Translations under genes and position numbers: made by a program
In this document: positions 34,830-44,125 of the stretch, in pieces
How the letters are laid out: each line of letters begins with the position of its first letter
Numbering within the stretch: the stretch's first letter is position 1
Assembly: GCF_020982545.1 (NCBI RefSeq)
Contig: NZ_JAJKLK010000019.1
Location: 930,001-994,000, forward strand
Reading direction: 5' to 3'
DNA length: 64,000 bases
Source: Streptomyces sp. MNU76
GTDB lineage: Bacteria > Actinomycetota > Actinomycetes > Streptomycetales > Streptomycetaceae
The notes under the pieces: model-generated
The model's input: the letters and a program-made list of their open reading frames with translations, nothing else
Told to the model about the DNA's origin: nothing
The model's database searches: none

Positions 34830-36530
34830 GTGGACGGCGAGCGGGACGAGGACGGGCACGGAGACCGGGGGCCTGTCGTGAACCGAGGCCGGCGCAGGGC
34901 ACCCCGCGGGAAGACGGCGATCACGTCGAAAGGGTTGCTCCTGGGCACGGGAGTGGTGCTGGCGGGCGGCGCGGTCGCCGTGGCCGTGACCGTGTGGCCG
35001 GGCGGCGGGACGGGCGCGCCCAGCGGCTCGGGGCCGTCGCCGCAGGGGTCGTCCGTGAGCGCCGCCGGGACCACGCCCTCCGCGTCCCCCTCGCCGTCGC
35101 GCACCTACCCCTTGTCGACGAAGCCGCGGACCATCCCCGCCGTACGGCAGCACGAGCCCGCCCGCGGCCCCGGCTGGAAGCCCGCCGACGGGGGCCGCGT
35201 CGTCGTACGGAACGCCGCGCTGGCCGACGAGGGGCGGCTGACCGCCGGGGAGCTGGGGCTGGCGTACGGCGGAGAGGCCCGGCCCCGGGCCGGGGACGTG
35301 GAACTGGCGCTCACCGAGACCGACGCGCCGAGGTCGGAGGCGTACACCCTCACCGTGAAGGACGGACGCGTGCGGATCGCCGCGCCCGCCGAGGCGGGGG
35401 TCTTCTACGGCACGCGCACCCTGAAGCAGGAGGTGCGCGGCGGCGGTACGGCGCCGGAGGGCGTCGTCCGGGACGAGCCGGCCAAACCGCAGCGCGGGTT
35501 CATGCTCGACATCGCGCGCAAGCACTTCACGGCGGGCTGGATCGAGGACCGCATCCGTGAGCTGGGCGACCTGAAGTACAACCAGCTCGGCCTGCACCTC
35601 TCCGACGACCAGGGGTTCCGGATCGAGTCCACGAGCCACCCCGAGGTGGTGTCGGAGCAGCACCTCACCAAGGCCCAGGTGCGGAAGATCCTGGACCTCG
35701 CGGAGAGCCGGCACATCACGGTCGTACCGGAGATCGACTCACCCGGACATCTGGGTGCCGTGATCGCGGGCAATCCGGGGCTCCAGCTGAAGAACGCGCA
35801 GGGCGTCGCCGCGAGCGGTGCCGTCGACATCTCCAATCCCCGGTCCGCCGAGGTCGTGGACGAACTGCTCGACGAGTACGCCGACCTGTTCGACGGCGCG
35901 TACTGGCATCTGGGCGCCGACGAGTACCGGGCGCTGATGGCCTCCGACCCCGAGGCCTCGTACCCGCAGCTGGCCGCCGCCGCGCGGCAGAAGTACGGCG
36001 CCGGTGCGACCGTCGCGGACCTCGCCACCGGCTGGCTGAACGACCGCGCCAAGGTGATGCGCGGACACGACCGGACCGTCCGGGCCTGGAACGACGGGTT
36101 CTTCCGGGGCGGCTCGGTCCAGGCGGACAAGGCCATCCAGGTCGCGTACTGGACGGGCAAGGAGATCGGGGCCCGGCCGCCGATCGAATACCTGAGCGCC
36201 GGGCGACAGGTGATCAACTACAACGACGAGTACCTGTACTACGTCCTCGGCGAGCCCAACCAGTTCGTCTACCCGACCGGGCAGCGCATCTACGAGTCCT
36301 GGACCCCCCGGGTGCTGCGCGGCACCACCGCCGTGCCCGCCCAGTACGACGACCAGATTCTCGGCGGCTCCTTCGCCGTCTGGTGCGACCTCGCGAACCG
36401 GCAGACCGAGGCGCAGGTCGCGGCGGGCGTCCGGATGCCGCTGCGGGCGCTCTCGCAGAAGCTGTGGGACCCGGGGAAACCGGGCCTGACCTGGGCGCAG
36501 TTCCGGGAGCTGGCGGGACGGGTGAGCTGA
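34830..36530 (+). CDS. Beta-N-acetylhexosaminidase, GH20, membrane-anchored or secreted
   Basis: A 566-residue glycosidase that removes terminal GlcNAc/GalNAc from chitin, peptidoglycan or glycan fragments. After a basic tail and one hydrophobic segment (GLLLGTGVVLAGGAVAVAVT) comes a Ser/Pro linker, a GH20b-like domain (about 115-215), and the catalytic barrel. The barrel opens with QRGFMLDIARKHFTAGWI, has HLSDDQGFRIES, and carries the catalytic Asp-Glu pair in WHLGADEYR. Near the end, SWTPRVLRGTTAVPAQYDDQ and GGSFAVWCDLAN are typical. GTG 34830 or GTG 34878 may be the start. Confidence 0.92.
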   Translation: MDGERDEDGHGDRGPVVNRGRRRAPRGKTAITSKGLLLGTGVVLAGGAVAVAVTVWPGGGTGAPSGSGPSPQGSSVSAAGTTPSASPSPSRTYPLSTKPRTIPAVRQHEPARGPGWKPADGGRVVVRNAALADEGRLTAGELGLAYGGEARPRAGDVELALTETDAPRSEAYTLTVKDGRVRIAAPAEAGVFYGTRTLKQEVRGGGTAPEGVVRDEPAKPQRGFMLDIARKHFTAGWIEDRIRELGDLKYNQLGLHLSDDQGFRIESTSHPEVVSEQHLTKAQVRKILDLAESRHITVVPEIDSPGHLGAVIAGNPGLQLKNAQGVAASGAVDISNPRSAEVVDELLDEYADLFDGAYWHLGADEYRALMASDPEASYPQLAAAARQKYGAGATVADLATGWLNDRAKVMRGHDRTVRAWNDGFFRGGSVQADKAIQVAYWTGKEIGARPPIEYLSAGRQVINYNDEYLYYVLGEPNQFVYPTGQRIYESWTPRVLRGTTAVPAQYDDQILGGSFAVWCDLANRQTEAQVAAGVRMPLRALSQKLWDPGKPGLTWAQFRELAGRVS

Positions 36531-36774
36531 GTCCCGGGGCGCGGGCCCGCGTGCCGCCCGGCACCGGCCCGCGCGACGATCGGCGTCATGGAAGGGGAAA
36601 CAGGTGGACGGGCAGCGCGGGTGAACCGTATGTTCCGCCTGTTCGATTGCCGAGCGTGAGGGTCTGGGGAGGACCGCCGTTCGGTCTGTTCCGATCATCC
36701 GATCTCGATCCCCGATCACCATCACCGGTCATGGGCGTCCGAGCGCGGGCGACCGATCACACGGGGGCTCCACG

Positions 36775-37620
36775 ATGAACTGTGCGCGCTGCGCGACCTA
36801 TGCGGCGGCACCCGGCGGTGAGCTGTGCCGGCAGTGCGAGGCGGCGGATCTGCACCCCGCGCCGGCGCCCACGCCCGCGCACGCCGCCGTTCCGCATCCG
36901 GCGGCGCCGGGGCTCCCCGTCCACACGGCCCTGCCGATCCAGTCCCCGCACGGGCCCGCGTGGCTGCGGTCGCCGGTGGGGCGTGCGGTGGCGATCCTGC
37001 TCGGAGTGGTCGCCGTGACCGACCTGGTCGCGGTGTGGGCGGATCTCGTGATGCTCGACGTGCTGGGAAGGATGACGGACGGAGAGTACGGGTTCGGTGT
37101 CGATGCGGACGCGGACCGGGCCGACCGGCTCACCGGTCTGACCGGAAGCGCGCAGATCCTCGCCTATCTCGTCACCGTCGTCGTCTTCCTGATCTGGTTC
37201 CACCGGGTGCGGGTCAACGCGGAGGTGTTCGAGCCTTTCGGGCACCAGAAGAAGCGGGGCTGGGCCATAGCGGGCTGGATCGTGCCGATCGTGAACCTCT
37301 GGTACCCACGCCGGATCGCCCTGGACAGCTGGGACGCCGGCAGCCCGTCCACGAAGCCGCGGTCGCACGCCCTCGTCAACGCCTGGTGGACGATGTGGAT
37401 CATCAGCGGTGTGGCGAACCAGGTGAGTGGCCTGGCCCTGCGCCGGGCGGAGACGGCGGAGGAACTGCGGACGGCCACCGAACGTGTGCTGTTCGCGGAC
37501 GCTTTCGAGATCCCCACCGCCGTGTTCGCCATCTTCTTCGTCCTCGCCCTCACCCGTATGCAGGACGACAAGGCGCGGACCGGGCCGCGTGCCGAGCCCG
37601 AGCCCGTGGCCGCCCTCTGA
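36775..37620 (+). CDS. DUF4328 membrane protein with N-terminal zinc ribbon
   Basis: A 281-residue protein. The N-terminus looks like a small zinc ribbon, with CARC and CRQC pairs 14 residues apart, followed by a Pro/Ala-rich spacer. The DUF4328 region has about five spans: AVAILLGVVAVTDLVAVWAD, ILAYLVTVVVFLIWFHRVRV, GWAIAGWIVPIVNLWYPRRI, WWTMWIISGVANQVSGL and PTAVFAIFFVLALTRMQ. RGWAIAGWIVPIVNLWYP is the family signature. Function is unknown. ATG at 36775 directly begins the ribbon. Confidence 0.88.
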   Translation: MNCARCATYAAAPGGELCRQCEAADLHPAPAPTPAHAAVPHPAAPGLPVHTALPIQSPHGPAWLRSPVGRAVAILLGVVAVTDLVAVWADLVMLDVLGRMTDGEYGFGVDADADRADRLTGLTGSAQILAYLVTVVVFLIWFHRVRVNAEVFEPFGHQKKRGWAIAGWIVPIVNLWYPRRIALDSWDAGSPSTKPRSHALVNAWWTMWIISGVANQVSGLALRRAETAEELRTATERVLFADAFEIPTAVFAIFFVLALTRMQDDKARTGPRAEPEPVAAL

Positions 37621-37726
37621 ACCTGTCCTCCGTGAACCTGTCCTCCTTCGCGGCCGTCCAGGGGGACCCGGGCGGATTGCCCGATTCCGGGGGCGAACCG
37701 CCCTACGGGTGTGGTCTATTCCCGGT

Positions 37727-38272
37727 ATGGGGTACTGGGGGTACTACGTCGTGGGCAGAAGCGAGCGGCCGCTCGCGGAGCTGGACGCGCTGGCCGAGGC
37801 CGAGGCCTTGACGCTGTGCGTGACGGCGGACGACGGCTGGCAGATCTGGGCGTACCCGACGGGCGCGCCGGGTGTCGAGGCTGCCGGGGGTTCCGGGAGT
37901 ACCGGCGATGTCGGCAACATGAACACGCTCGCCCGGGAGACGGGCGCGCCCGCGCTGTTCGGCTATGTCATGGACAGCGACTGCGTGGTCGTCGAGGCGG
38001 CGGCACCGGAGAGCGGGGCGTGGACGACGTGTCTCGCGCGGCGGGCCATGGCCGCCTATCTGGGGGACGTCCAGGGGCTCACGGTCGAGGACTACTTCCT
38101 CGAACCGCGCGACGCCGCCGAACGCGCCGTCGCCTGGGCCGCGGAGGCGGGACGGGTCGTCGTCGAGCGTTCCCTGGTCGAGGTGTTGGCCTCGGAGCCT
38201 GGACCGGCGGACCCCTTGGCTGAAAACATTCTCTTCCGGTTGCTCGACCGGCTCGGGGTCGTCCCTCTGTGA
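37727..38272 (+). CDS. Unrecognised soluble protein
   Basis: A 181-residue protein starting MGYWGYYVVGRSERPLAELD. It is acidic, with no membrane span or signal peptide. The order of segments (GWQIWAYPTG, FGYVMDSDCVVVEAAAPE, YLGDVQGLTVEDYFLEPRDA) suggests an alpha/beta fold, and similar proteins seem confined to actinobacteria, but I cannot name a family. ATG at 37727 lies 106 bp after the DUF4328 gene. The next two genes in the same direction are also unrecognised and may form a unit with it. Confidence 0.75.
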   Translation: MGYWGYYVVGRSERPLAELDALAEAEALTLCVTADDGWQIWAYPTGAPGVEAAGGSGSTGDVGNMNTLARETGAPALFGYVMDSDCVVVEAAAPESGAWTTCLARRAMAAYLGDVQGLTVEDYFLEPRDAAERAVAWAAEAGRVVVERSLVEVLASEPGPADPLAENILFRLLDRLGVVPL

Positions 38273-38357
38273 CACTCCCGGGTCGTCGCACGCAGTAAGG
38301 GGAAGTGCGGGCTCCGTATTTCCGGGGCACGGTCGAGCGGGATCTAGGGGAGGCGCG

Positions 38358-38963
38358 ATGAGCCTGGTGGAGCTGTTGGCCCAGGCCGACGAACGTGGTC
38401 TGGCGGCCGGCGGGTTGGCTTGTTTGGACCGTTGCGTACCGCTTCTCGGGGGCGACGACGAGGTCCTGCGTCCGCTGTGGGCGGGCCTGGTGGACGAGGG
38501 GGAGGAGTGGGGAGAGCGAGTCGCGAAGATACGCGGCGAACTGGCGCCACCGGGCCCCTCCGACCCCGGCTCCGACGCGGGCGGTGAAGGTGACGGCAGT
38601 GGTGACGGGGGCGAGGAAGTCGTCCTGCTCGCCCGCCGGATGCTCGACGCGGTTCCCGGGGAGCGGTCCGGTGACGGGCTGCGGGAGTGGGCGGAGATGT
38701 GCTCCGTCTCCGCGCTGCGGATCCATCAGCTGCTCGACCCGCTGGACGCCGGGGGCGCCGACTCCGTGGCGGCGTGCCGGGAGGGCCGTACCGAGGGCGC
38801 GTCCCATCTCGTCGCCGCCGAACTGCGTCGTCAGATCGCGGTGTTGGAACTGCTCGCCCAGCACGGCGCGGCGGGGCTGCGGCAGGCGCTCGGTGTCGCC
38901 ACGGAGGGGCGGCGGGTGCTGCGGGCGGTCGTGTCACGGCGCGCGCGAGGGGCGCGGCGGTAA
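38358..38963 (+). CDS. Unrecognised soluble protein, Leu/Glu-rich
   Basis: A 201-residue protein beginning MSLVELLAQADERGLAAGGL. It is mostly helical by composition, with an acidic Gly/Asp/Ser linker in the middle (SDPGSDAGGEGDGSGDGGEE). The C-terminal half (LRRQIAVLELLAQHGAAGLR) could form a helical bundle. There is no signal peptide or span. ATG at 38358 is preceded by GGGGAGG. It lies 85 bp after the previous unknown gene; no family assignment is possible from the sequence alone. Confidence 0.75.
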   Translation: MSLVELLAQADERGLAAGGLACLDRCVPLLGGDDEVLRPLWAGLVDEGEEWGERVAKIRGELAPPGPSDPGSDAGGEGDGSGDGGEEVVLLARRMLDAVPGERSGDGLREWAEMCSVSALRIHQLLDPLDAGGADSVAACREGRTEGASHLVAAELRRQIAVLELLAQHGAAGLRQALGVATEGRRVLRAVVSRRARGARR

Positions 38964-39082
38964 ACCTCGTTTCCTGGCGGGTCCTGTGGGTGTCCTGGGG
39001 TCGCGTGTGGCGGTCCTGCACCGGTGTCGGGGACAGGCCGAAATCGCGAAACGTCTCGTGCCAGGCGGGCGCTTTCCCGAGT

Positions 39083-39511
39083 GTGAGCGCACAGCAGACA
39101 TTCAGTTCGGTCGGTCCCTCCGGCGCACCGGGGAGCCGCGGGAACCGGCCCGGCAGCGCGGCGAAGCCCCTTCGGTGGGCCGCCGACGCGGTGGCGATGA
39201 TGCGGGAAGGGGCGCGGGTGCGCCTCGACTACTCGACGCAGAGCCTGTGGCGGGTGGACCGGATGATCGAGGAGATCCGCCGGGAGGGAGCGCCGTACGC
39301 CGCCGTGGAGGGGGCGTTGCGGGGTTTCGGGGCGTACGGCGGTGAGGTCGTCGTGCGGTGGGCCGGCGGCGAGTGGGTCGAGTCGGACGGCGGCTACTGG
39401 GTCCGCACCTGGGACGGCCGCTTCTGGGACCCCTTCGACGAGGCCCGCCGGTGCTACACGGGGGGCGGGTCGCTGCGGCTGCTGTGCCACGATGCGATGC
39501 CCTCCGGGTGA
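39083..39511 (+). CDS. Unrecognised small protein, Trp/Gly-rich C-terminus
   Basis: Read from GTG at 39083 this gives 142 residues. The N-terminal 35 residues are Ser/Pro/Gly-rich and may not be real; the convincing part starts near MMREGARVRLDYSTQSLWRV (ATG 39197). The C-terminal half has a striking aromatic run, WVESDGGYWVRTWDGRFWDP, which looks like a small beta-rich domain. No signal or span is seen. I do not recognise the family. It is third in the row of unknown genes, before a long inverted repeat. Confidence 0.6.
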   Translation: MSAQQTFSSVGPSGAPGSRGNRPGSAAKPLRWAADAVAMMREGARVRLDYSTQSLWRVDRMIEEIRREGAPYAAVEGALRGFGAYGGEVVVRWAGGEWVESDGGYWVRTWDGRFWDPFDEARRCYTGGGSLRLLCHDAMPSG

Positions 39512-39536
39512 GGGCGGGTTTTCGGCTGCGGGTGCG

Positions 39537-39654
39537 TGGGGCTTCTCGCGCAGTTCCCCGCGCCCCCTGAAAAGCAGGGGCTGCGCCCCGTGCTTTTCGC
39601 CCCTGAGTGGCCGTAGGCCCTCAAGGGGCGCGGGGAACTGCGCGAGAAGCCCCC
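39537..39654. repeat. Long inverted repeat made of two dispersed-repeat copies (copy D)
   Basis: The left arm (39537-39570, containing CTTCTCGCGCAGTTCCCCGC) and right arm (39621-39654) are near-perfect reverse complements of about 33 bp around a 50-bp centre. The centre carries its own smaller hairpin, AAAAGCAGGGGC and GCCCCGTGCTTTT. It lies between convergent genes, so a strong bidirectional terminator is likely. Confidence 0.8.
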
Positions 39655-39735
39655 ACCGGACCCGCGGATGGGGGACGAAGGGGCGCAGCCCCTGGGAGGG
39701 ACGGGTAGGGGCGGCGGGGGCGAGGAAAAGCCGGG

Positions 39736-41836
39736 CTACGGCGTCAGGAGCTGCCCCAGACGCGCGCCCCCCGACGCACCCAGCTGCGTGACGCCGTAGT
39801 ACACGGACCGGGAAGCCACCGGCACGCCGTCCACCGACGGCATGAACAGCACCGTGCCGTTTCCTGCGTCCTCCCCCTCGACCCCGACCAGCACATCGCC
39901 GTACCCGTCCCCGGTGACATCCGCCCCCGACACCGCGGACCCGAACTTGTCCTCGGCCTCGGTCGAGCCCGGCACATCCGGCGCGTCCTGCGAGAACGCC
40001 ACGGACCCCGCACCACTCACCCCGGCGGCGGCTCCCTTCAACAGCCACACCGACCCCGCGTTCGGCCGGTTCTTACCGGCCCGGGTGATGTCCTCGTTCG
40101 GCGCCCCGGTCAGCACGTCGGCGTACCCGTCGGCGTCGACATCGCCGACGGCGACCGAGGAGCCGAAGCCGTCCGAGGTCTCGGAGGCGCCCGCCACCCC
40201 CGCCGTGGCCTGGTGGACCGTCCGCGTCCCCGTCGAGCCCAGCCCGGTGGACGTGCCGGGGACCACGGTCACCTGGCCGCCCGCGTTGCCGCCGGACTCG
40301 GAGGCGTAGGGCTGTCCGACGGCGAGGTCGTCGTAGCCGTCCCCGTCGATGTCGCCCGCCGCGACGGCGCGGCCGCCCTTCACGGTCAGGGTCGCCGCCT
40401 TCGTCAGCCCCAGCGACCGGGAGCCCTTGAACCAGGCGATCCGGCCGATGCCGGACGCGTCACGGTAGTTGAGGGCCACGTCGGCGTAGCCGTCCCGGTT
40501 GAAGTCGCCGGTCGCGGCGTCCGCGTAGGCGAGGGAACCGGTCGCCGTGGTGAGGTCCCCGGCGACCTCGTGGCCGTCGCCGAAGCGGGCCGCCCAGTTG
40601 CCGCCCGTCCCGGTGGCGGCGGTGAACACGTCCGCCCTGCCGTCCGCGTTGAAGTCCCCGGTCGCCACGGTCGCGCCGAACCGCGCGCCGGCCGGCTCGT
40701 GGTCGTCGCCGAGGGCCATGGTGTCGGCGCCGTCGGTGAAGGACGGCCCGTAGAGGATCGTCACCGCGCCCCGGTCCGCGTGCCCGGTGGTGTCGTCCTC
40801 GCCGGGCGCGCCGACCACGAGATCCGCGTACCCGTCGCCGTCGACATCGCCCCACGCGGTCGCCGCGCCCCACTGGTCGCCCGACTCGGCGACGCCCGGC
40901 ACGCCCGCGCTCGCCTGGTTCAGGCGGAGTCTGGCGGTCGGGACGGGCCTGCTCGCACCACCCGGCACCAGGGTGACCCAGCCGCTGCCGGTTCGGGGGG
41001 TCGGCACCACCAGGTCGATCACGCCGTCGCCCGTGTAGTCGGCGGTCGGGATCGCGGATGCGCGGGCCGGGGAGGCGGCGTAGCGGCGTATCTCGGGGAG
41101 CTCGGCGTAGAGACCGGCTCCGGGGGAGGTGAGGGACGCCGCGTCGCTGCCGCCGGATACGACGTCCAACTCCGCCGACTCGCCGCCCGTGTACACCCCG
41201 GTGTCCTCGGACGCCGTCAGCGTCACCCTGCCCGTGGGGTCGCCCGCGTACTGGCCCAGCTTCCACGCCGCCAGCCGTGCCACGGACTCCACGGCCGCCC
41301 GGCTCGGCGCGCCGCCGTCGAAGTCGCCGAGGACCGCGACGCCCGTGGACTCCCCGTCGAAGCCGGGGGTGTGCGCGCCGCGCACCGACAGGTCCGCGCC
41401 GCCCGCCCGGCCCTCGTAGATACGGCCGCACTTGTCGACGACGAAGTTGTAGCCGAGGTCGCCCCGGCCCGCCGCCTGGACGTCGTCGGCCATGAGCGCG
41501 CGGATCAGGGCGGGCGACTCGGCGCAGCTGTAGGCGTTGGTGCCGCCCGTGTCGTGGACGAACACCGCGCTGATCCGGTCGTTGTACTCGGGCGTTCCCG
41601 TCACGGCCGCCTCGTCCGCGCCCCACGCGGCCCTGCTGACGATCGGGGGCGGGTGACGGTCGAGGGCGGGCGGTGGGTACGTCGTCGGCGGCGGCCGTGC
41701 CGACGCCCGGACCGACCACGGCGTACGACACGAGGCCCGCGCCACCGGCCACGACGGCCCCCAACGTCAGCCAGCCCCTCCGCCTCGGCCCCAGCGGCTC
41801 CGACGCATGGCTCCTACGGTGACTCAAATGCCCCAC
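39736..41836 (-). pseudogene. Secreted PGRP-type amidase with FG-GAP repeats (frameshifted near N-terminus)
   Basis: An exported protein of about 700 residues joining an N-acetylmuramoyl-L-alanine amidase (type 2/PGRP) domain to an FG-GAP beta-propeller. The TAT-like signal (GPRRRGWLTLGAVVAGGAGL) is in one frame. The amidase domain begins in another: IVSRAAWGADEAAV, AVFVHDTGG with a zinc His, YNFVVDKCGRIYEGRAGG, and VRGAHTPGFDG with the second His. Two added bases, in the G runs at 41645-41649 and 41664-41666, join them. Seven or so repeats follow, for example DVDGDGYADLVVGAPGED and DFNRDGYADVALNY. It would cut the peptide off peptidoglycan. The start (GTG 41836 or TTG 41827) is uncertain. 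Confidence 0.82.
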
Positions 41837-42168
41837 CCCTGGATGAACGGTACGAAGGCGCCACCCCGGCGCAGGGGTGGCCCCTCTATTCAGCGCACAG
41901 GGCTTCACGGAGATCGGCACCGGGGGTGTGGGTGTGGCCTATGTCACGCGGGGGGCGGTCTTCCCGCTTCGGGACGATGTGCGGCCAATGCCCGGAAGGC
42001 GGAGGGGTGATGGGAAGGGGTGTACCGGCCGCTGTGACACTTCCGTGAGGCGTGACGCAGATCAGCGTGGGGGCTGGGCGTTGGCCGGGACGGCCCTCGG
42101 AAGGCGATCCCGGCACTGACTTGGCACTGTCCCGGACAGTTCGGGGCCAGGGAGGGGAACCGCGGCGC
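41837..42168. other. Divergent region before the first ECF sigma gene
   Basis: A 332-bp region without a supported gene. It contains the inverted GCGGGGGGCGGTCTTCCCGC near 41950 and a likely ribosome site (GGAGGGG near 42151) for the sigma factor. Open frames here, on both strands, are continuations of genes or shadows. Confidence 0.4.
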
Positions 42169-42759
42169 GTGCAGGCCTACGACGGGGAGCTGGGCGCGGC
42201 CGTCGCGCGGGCCCAGGCCGGGGACGAGGCCGCGTTCGCGGTGGCGTACCGGCTCGTGCAGCCGGGGCTGCTGGGGTATCTCCGCGGCATCGTCGGGGAC
42301 GACGCGGAGGACGTCGCCTCGGACGCCTGGCTGGAGATCGCGCGGGACCTCGGACGGTTCAAGGGCGACGGCGCGGGCTTCCGCGGCTGGAGCGCGACCA
42401 TCGCGCGGCACCGGGCCCTGGACCATCTGCGGCGCCAGCGGGTCAGACCCCGGGCGACCGCGCTGGAGAACGACCTGCTGGAACTGCCCGGCACGCACAG
42501 CACCCCGGACCAGGCGCTGGAGAGCCTCTCCACCGAACAGGCCCTCGCGCTGGTCGCCCGGCTGCCGCGTGACCAGGCCGAGGCCGTGCTGCTGCGCGTG
42601 GTCGTCGGCCTCGACGGCCCCGCCGCCGCCCGTGTCCTCGGCAAGCGCCCCGGCGCGGTCCGTACCGCCACCCACCGGGGCCTGAAGCGTCTCGCCCAGC
42701 TCCTGCGGAGCGAGGGTGTGACGGATGACGGCCCCCGGACGCTGGGGGAGTCGAGATGA
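42169..42759 (+). CDS. ECF RNA polymerase sigma factor, first of two paralogues
   Basis: A 196-residue sigma-70 family factor with only regions 2 and 4. Region 2 shows AYRLVQPGLLGYLRGIVGDD and AEDVASDAWLEIARDLGRFK, with GFRGWSATIARHRALDHLRR as region 2.3-2.4. Region 4 has LPRDQAEAVLLRVVVGLDGP and the helix-turn-helix RPGAVRTATHRGLKRLAQ. GTG at 42169 is chosen where homology starts. Its stop overlaps the ATG of a membrane protein (ATGA), which fits a sigma/anti-sigma pair. The paralogue at 44126 has the same layout. Confidence 0.9.
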   Translation: MQAYDGELGAAVARAQAGDEAAFAVAYRLVQPGLLGYLRGIVGDDAEDVASDAWLEIARDLGRFKGDGAGFRGWSATIARHRALDHLRRQRVRPRATALENDLLELPGTHSTPDQALESLSTEQALALVARLPRDQAEAVLLRVVVGLDGPAAARVLGKRPGAVRTATHRGLKRLAQLLRSEGVTDDGPRTLGESR

Positions 42760-43741
42760 CCGACAGCGACGCCGGGACGCACGGCGAGAGGGAAGGGCGC
42801 GAGATGCCGTCGGGCAGGACGGAGCCGGACATGAGCGACCGGCCTGACAACGGAGAGCGGGACGACACCTCCGCTGCCTCCGACCCACCGTCCCCGAGTT
42901 CCGGGACGCCCCGCCTCCCGCCTACCCGGACACCTCGCCTGCCGCCGTGCGGGACCCCCCCTCCGTCGATTCGCTTCTCGCCGCCGCCGTGCGCGCCGAC
43001 GCGCCGGCCGACAGCGCGGGGGAGGCGCGAGCCGTGGCCGCCTTCCGGGCCGCGCGGGAGAGCGGGGGCCGCACCGCACGCACCCGGCGGCGCGACGACT
43101 GGCGGCCCAACGCACGGCGCCGCGTCCAGCTCTCCGTCCGCACCACCCTGGCCGTCCTGCTGGCCGGCCTCACCCTCGGCGGGGTCGCCTTCGCGGCGAT
43201 CGGCTCGGCCGCGCGCGGCGACAAGGAAGCCGACCGGGAGCACGGCAGCTACGGGAACCGCGAACGGCACGACCGCACCACCGACGGCGCCCCGACCTGG
43301 CCCGGCCCCGCGGACGTTCCGCGTACGGCTCCTCCGGCACCGGACCCCGCCGGCACGCCCGACCAGGACGGCGCGTCCCGGAACCCGGACGGGTCCGACC
43401 GGCGGGCCGACCGACAGAAGGACCGACAGAACGACCGCAAGGGCACGCGGGAGACGTCTTCGGGCGGCACGCGCACAGGCGACGGCACGGGCACCGGCAA
43501 CGGCGACGGCATCGGCAATGGGTCCGGCAATGGGTCCGGCAACGGCAGCGGAGATGTCGGCGCCGACAGCCGGCCGGAGTCCCCCCGGCCCGGAGAGACG
43601 AACGGGCCGACCGGACCGAAGGCGCAGGCCGCGCCGGAGTCGCGTGAGGGAACCGCATCGGAGTCGCGTGAGGAGACCGCGCCGGAGTCGCGGCAGGAGG
43701 CCGCCCCGGAAACGCCTCAGGAGGCGCGGAGAACGAAGTGA
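42756..43741 (+). pseudogene. Putative membrane anti-sigma partner 1 (frameshifted)
   Basis: Translation-coupled to the first ECF sigma gene. The N-terminal part (MTDSDAGTHGEREGREMPSG) and the rest (FRDAPPPAYPDTSPAAVRDP then SVDSLLAAAVRADAPADSAG) are in different frames; one base added at 42892-42896 (giving SPEFRDAP) joins them to about 328 residues. One membrane span (LAVLLAGLTLGGVAFAAIGS) divides a cytoplasmic side of about 140 residues from a low-complexity outer tail with GNGSGNGSGNGSG and repeated ESRE units. No zinc-binding His/Cys anti-sigma motif is present, so the role is inferred from gene order and topology. Confidence 0.65.
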
Positions 43742-44125
43742 GGCCGGCGTGCTCGCAAGACCCCCGTACTCGCAAGACACCCGGCCACTCCGCCGATGGC
43801 AACGGTCGGGGCCGCCACCCCCCACAGGAGAGGCCCCGACCGTCGCGCGGCACGGGCCGCGCGGCGACCCGTACTACCTACAGCGCCGCGTCCACGTTTT
43901 CTGTCACACCTCACCGCATCACGAGTTAGTTGCATGTTCTACGGACATGGACGCCCAGCGGTTTCAGGCCGTAACGTGCCATTCGCGCCGGATCGTGGAT
44001 GGCGGAAGACCACCACAACCATCGACGGCCCGGCACCGCACGATTCATTGAGGACCACGACCACGACAGCGAGGACCCGGTCCGCGAGAGCGGCCCGGTC
44101 GAAGCGCAAAGAGGGGCGCGCGCGG
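43742..44125. other. Region between the first anti-sigma gene and the second sigma gene
   Basis: A 384-bp stretch that holds a terminator hairpin (43802-43843) and the control region of the second sigma gene. The sigma frame is open well upstream of the chosen GTG (for example GTG near 43976 and TTG near 44047), so part of this stretch may be coding. Confidence 0.45.
43802..43843. terminator. Hairpin terminator
   Basis: A 12-bp perfect stem, ACGGTCGGGGCC (43802-43813) and GGCCCCGACCGT (43832-43843), with an 18-nt loop, 60 bp after the first anti-sigma gene. Confidence 0.7.
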
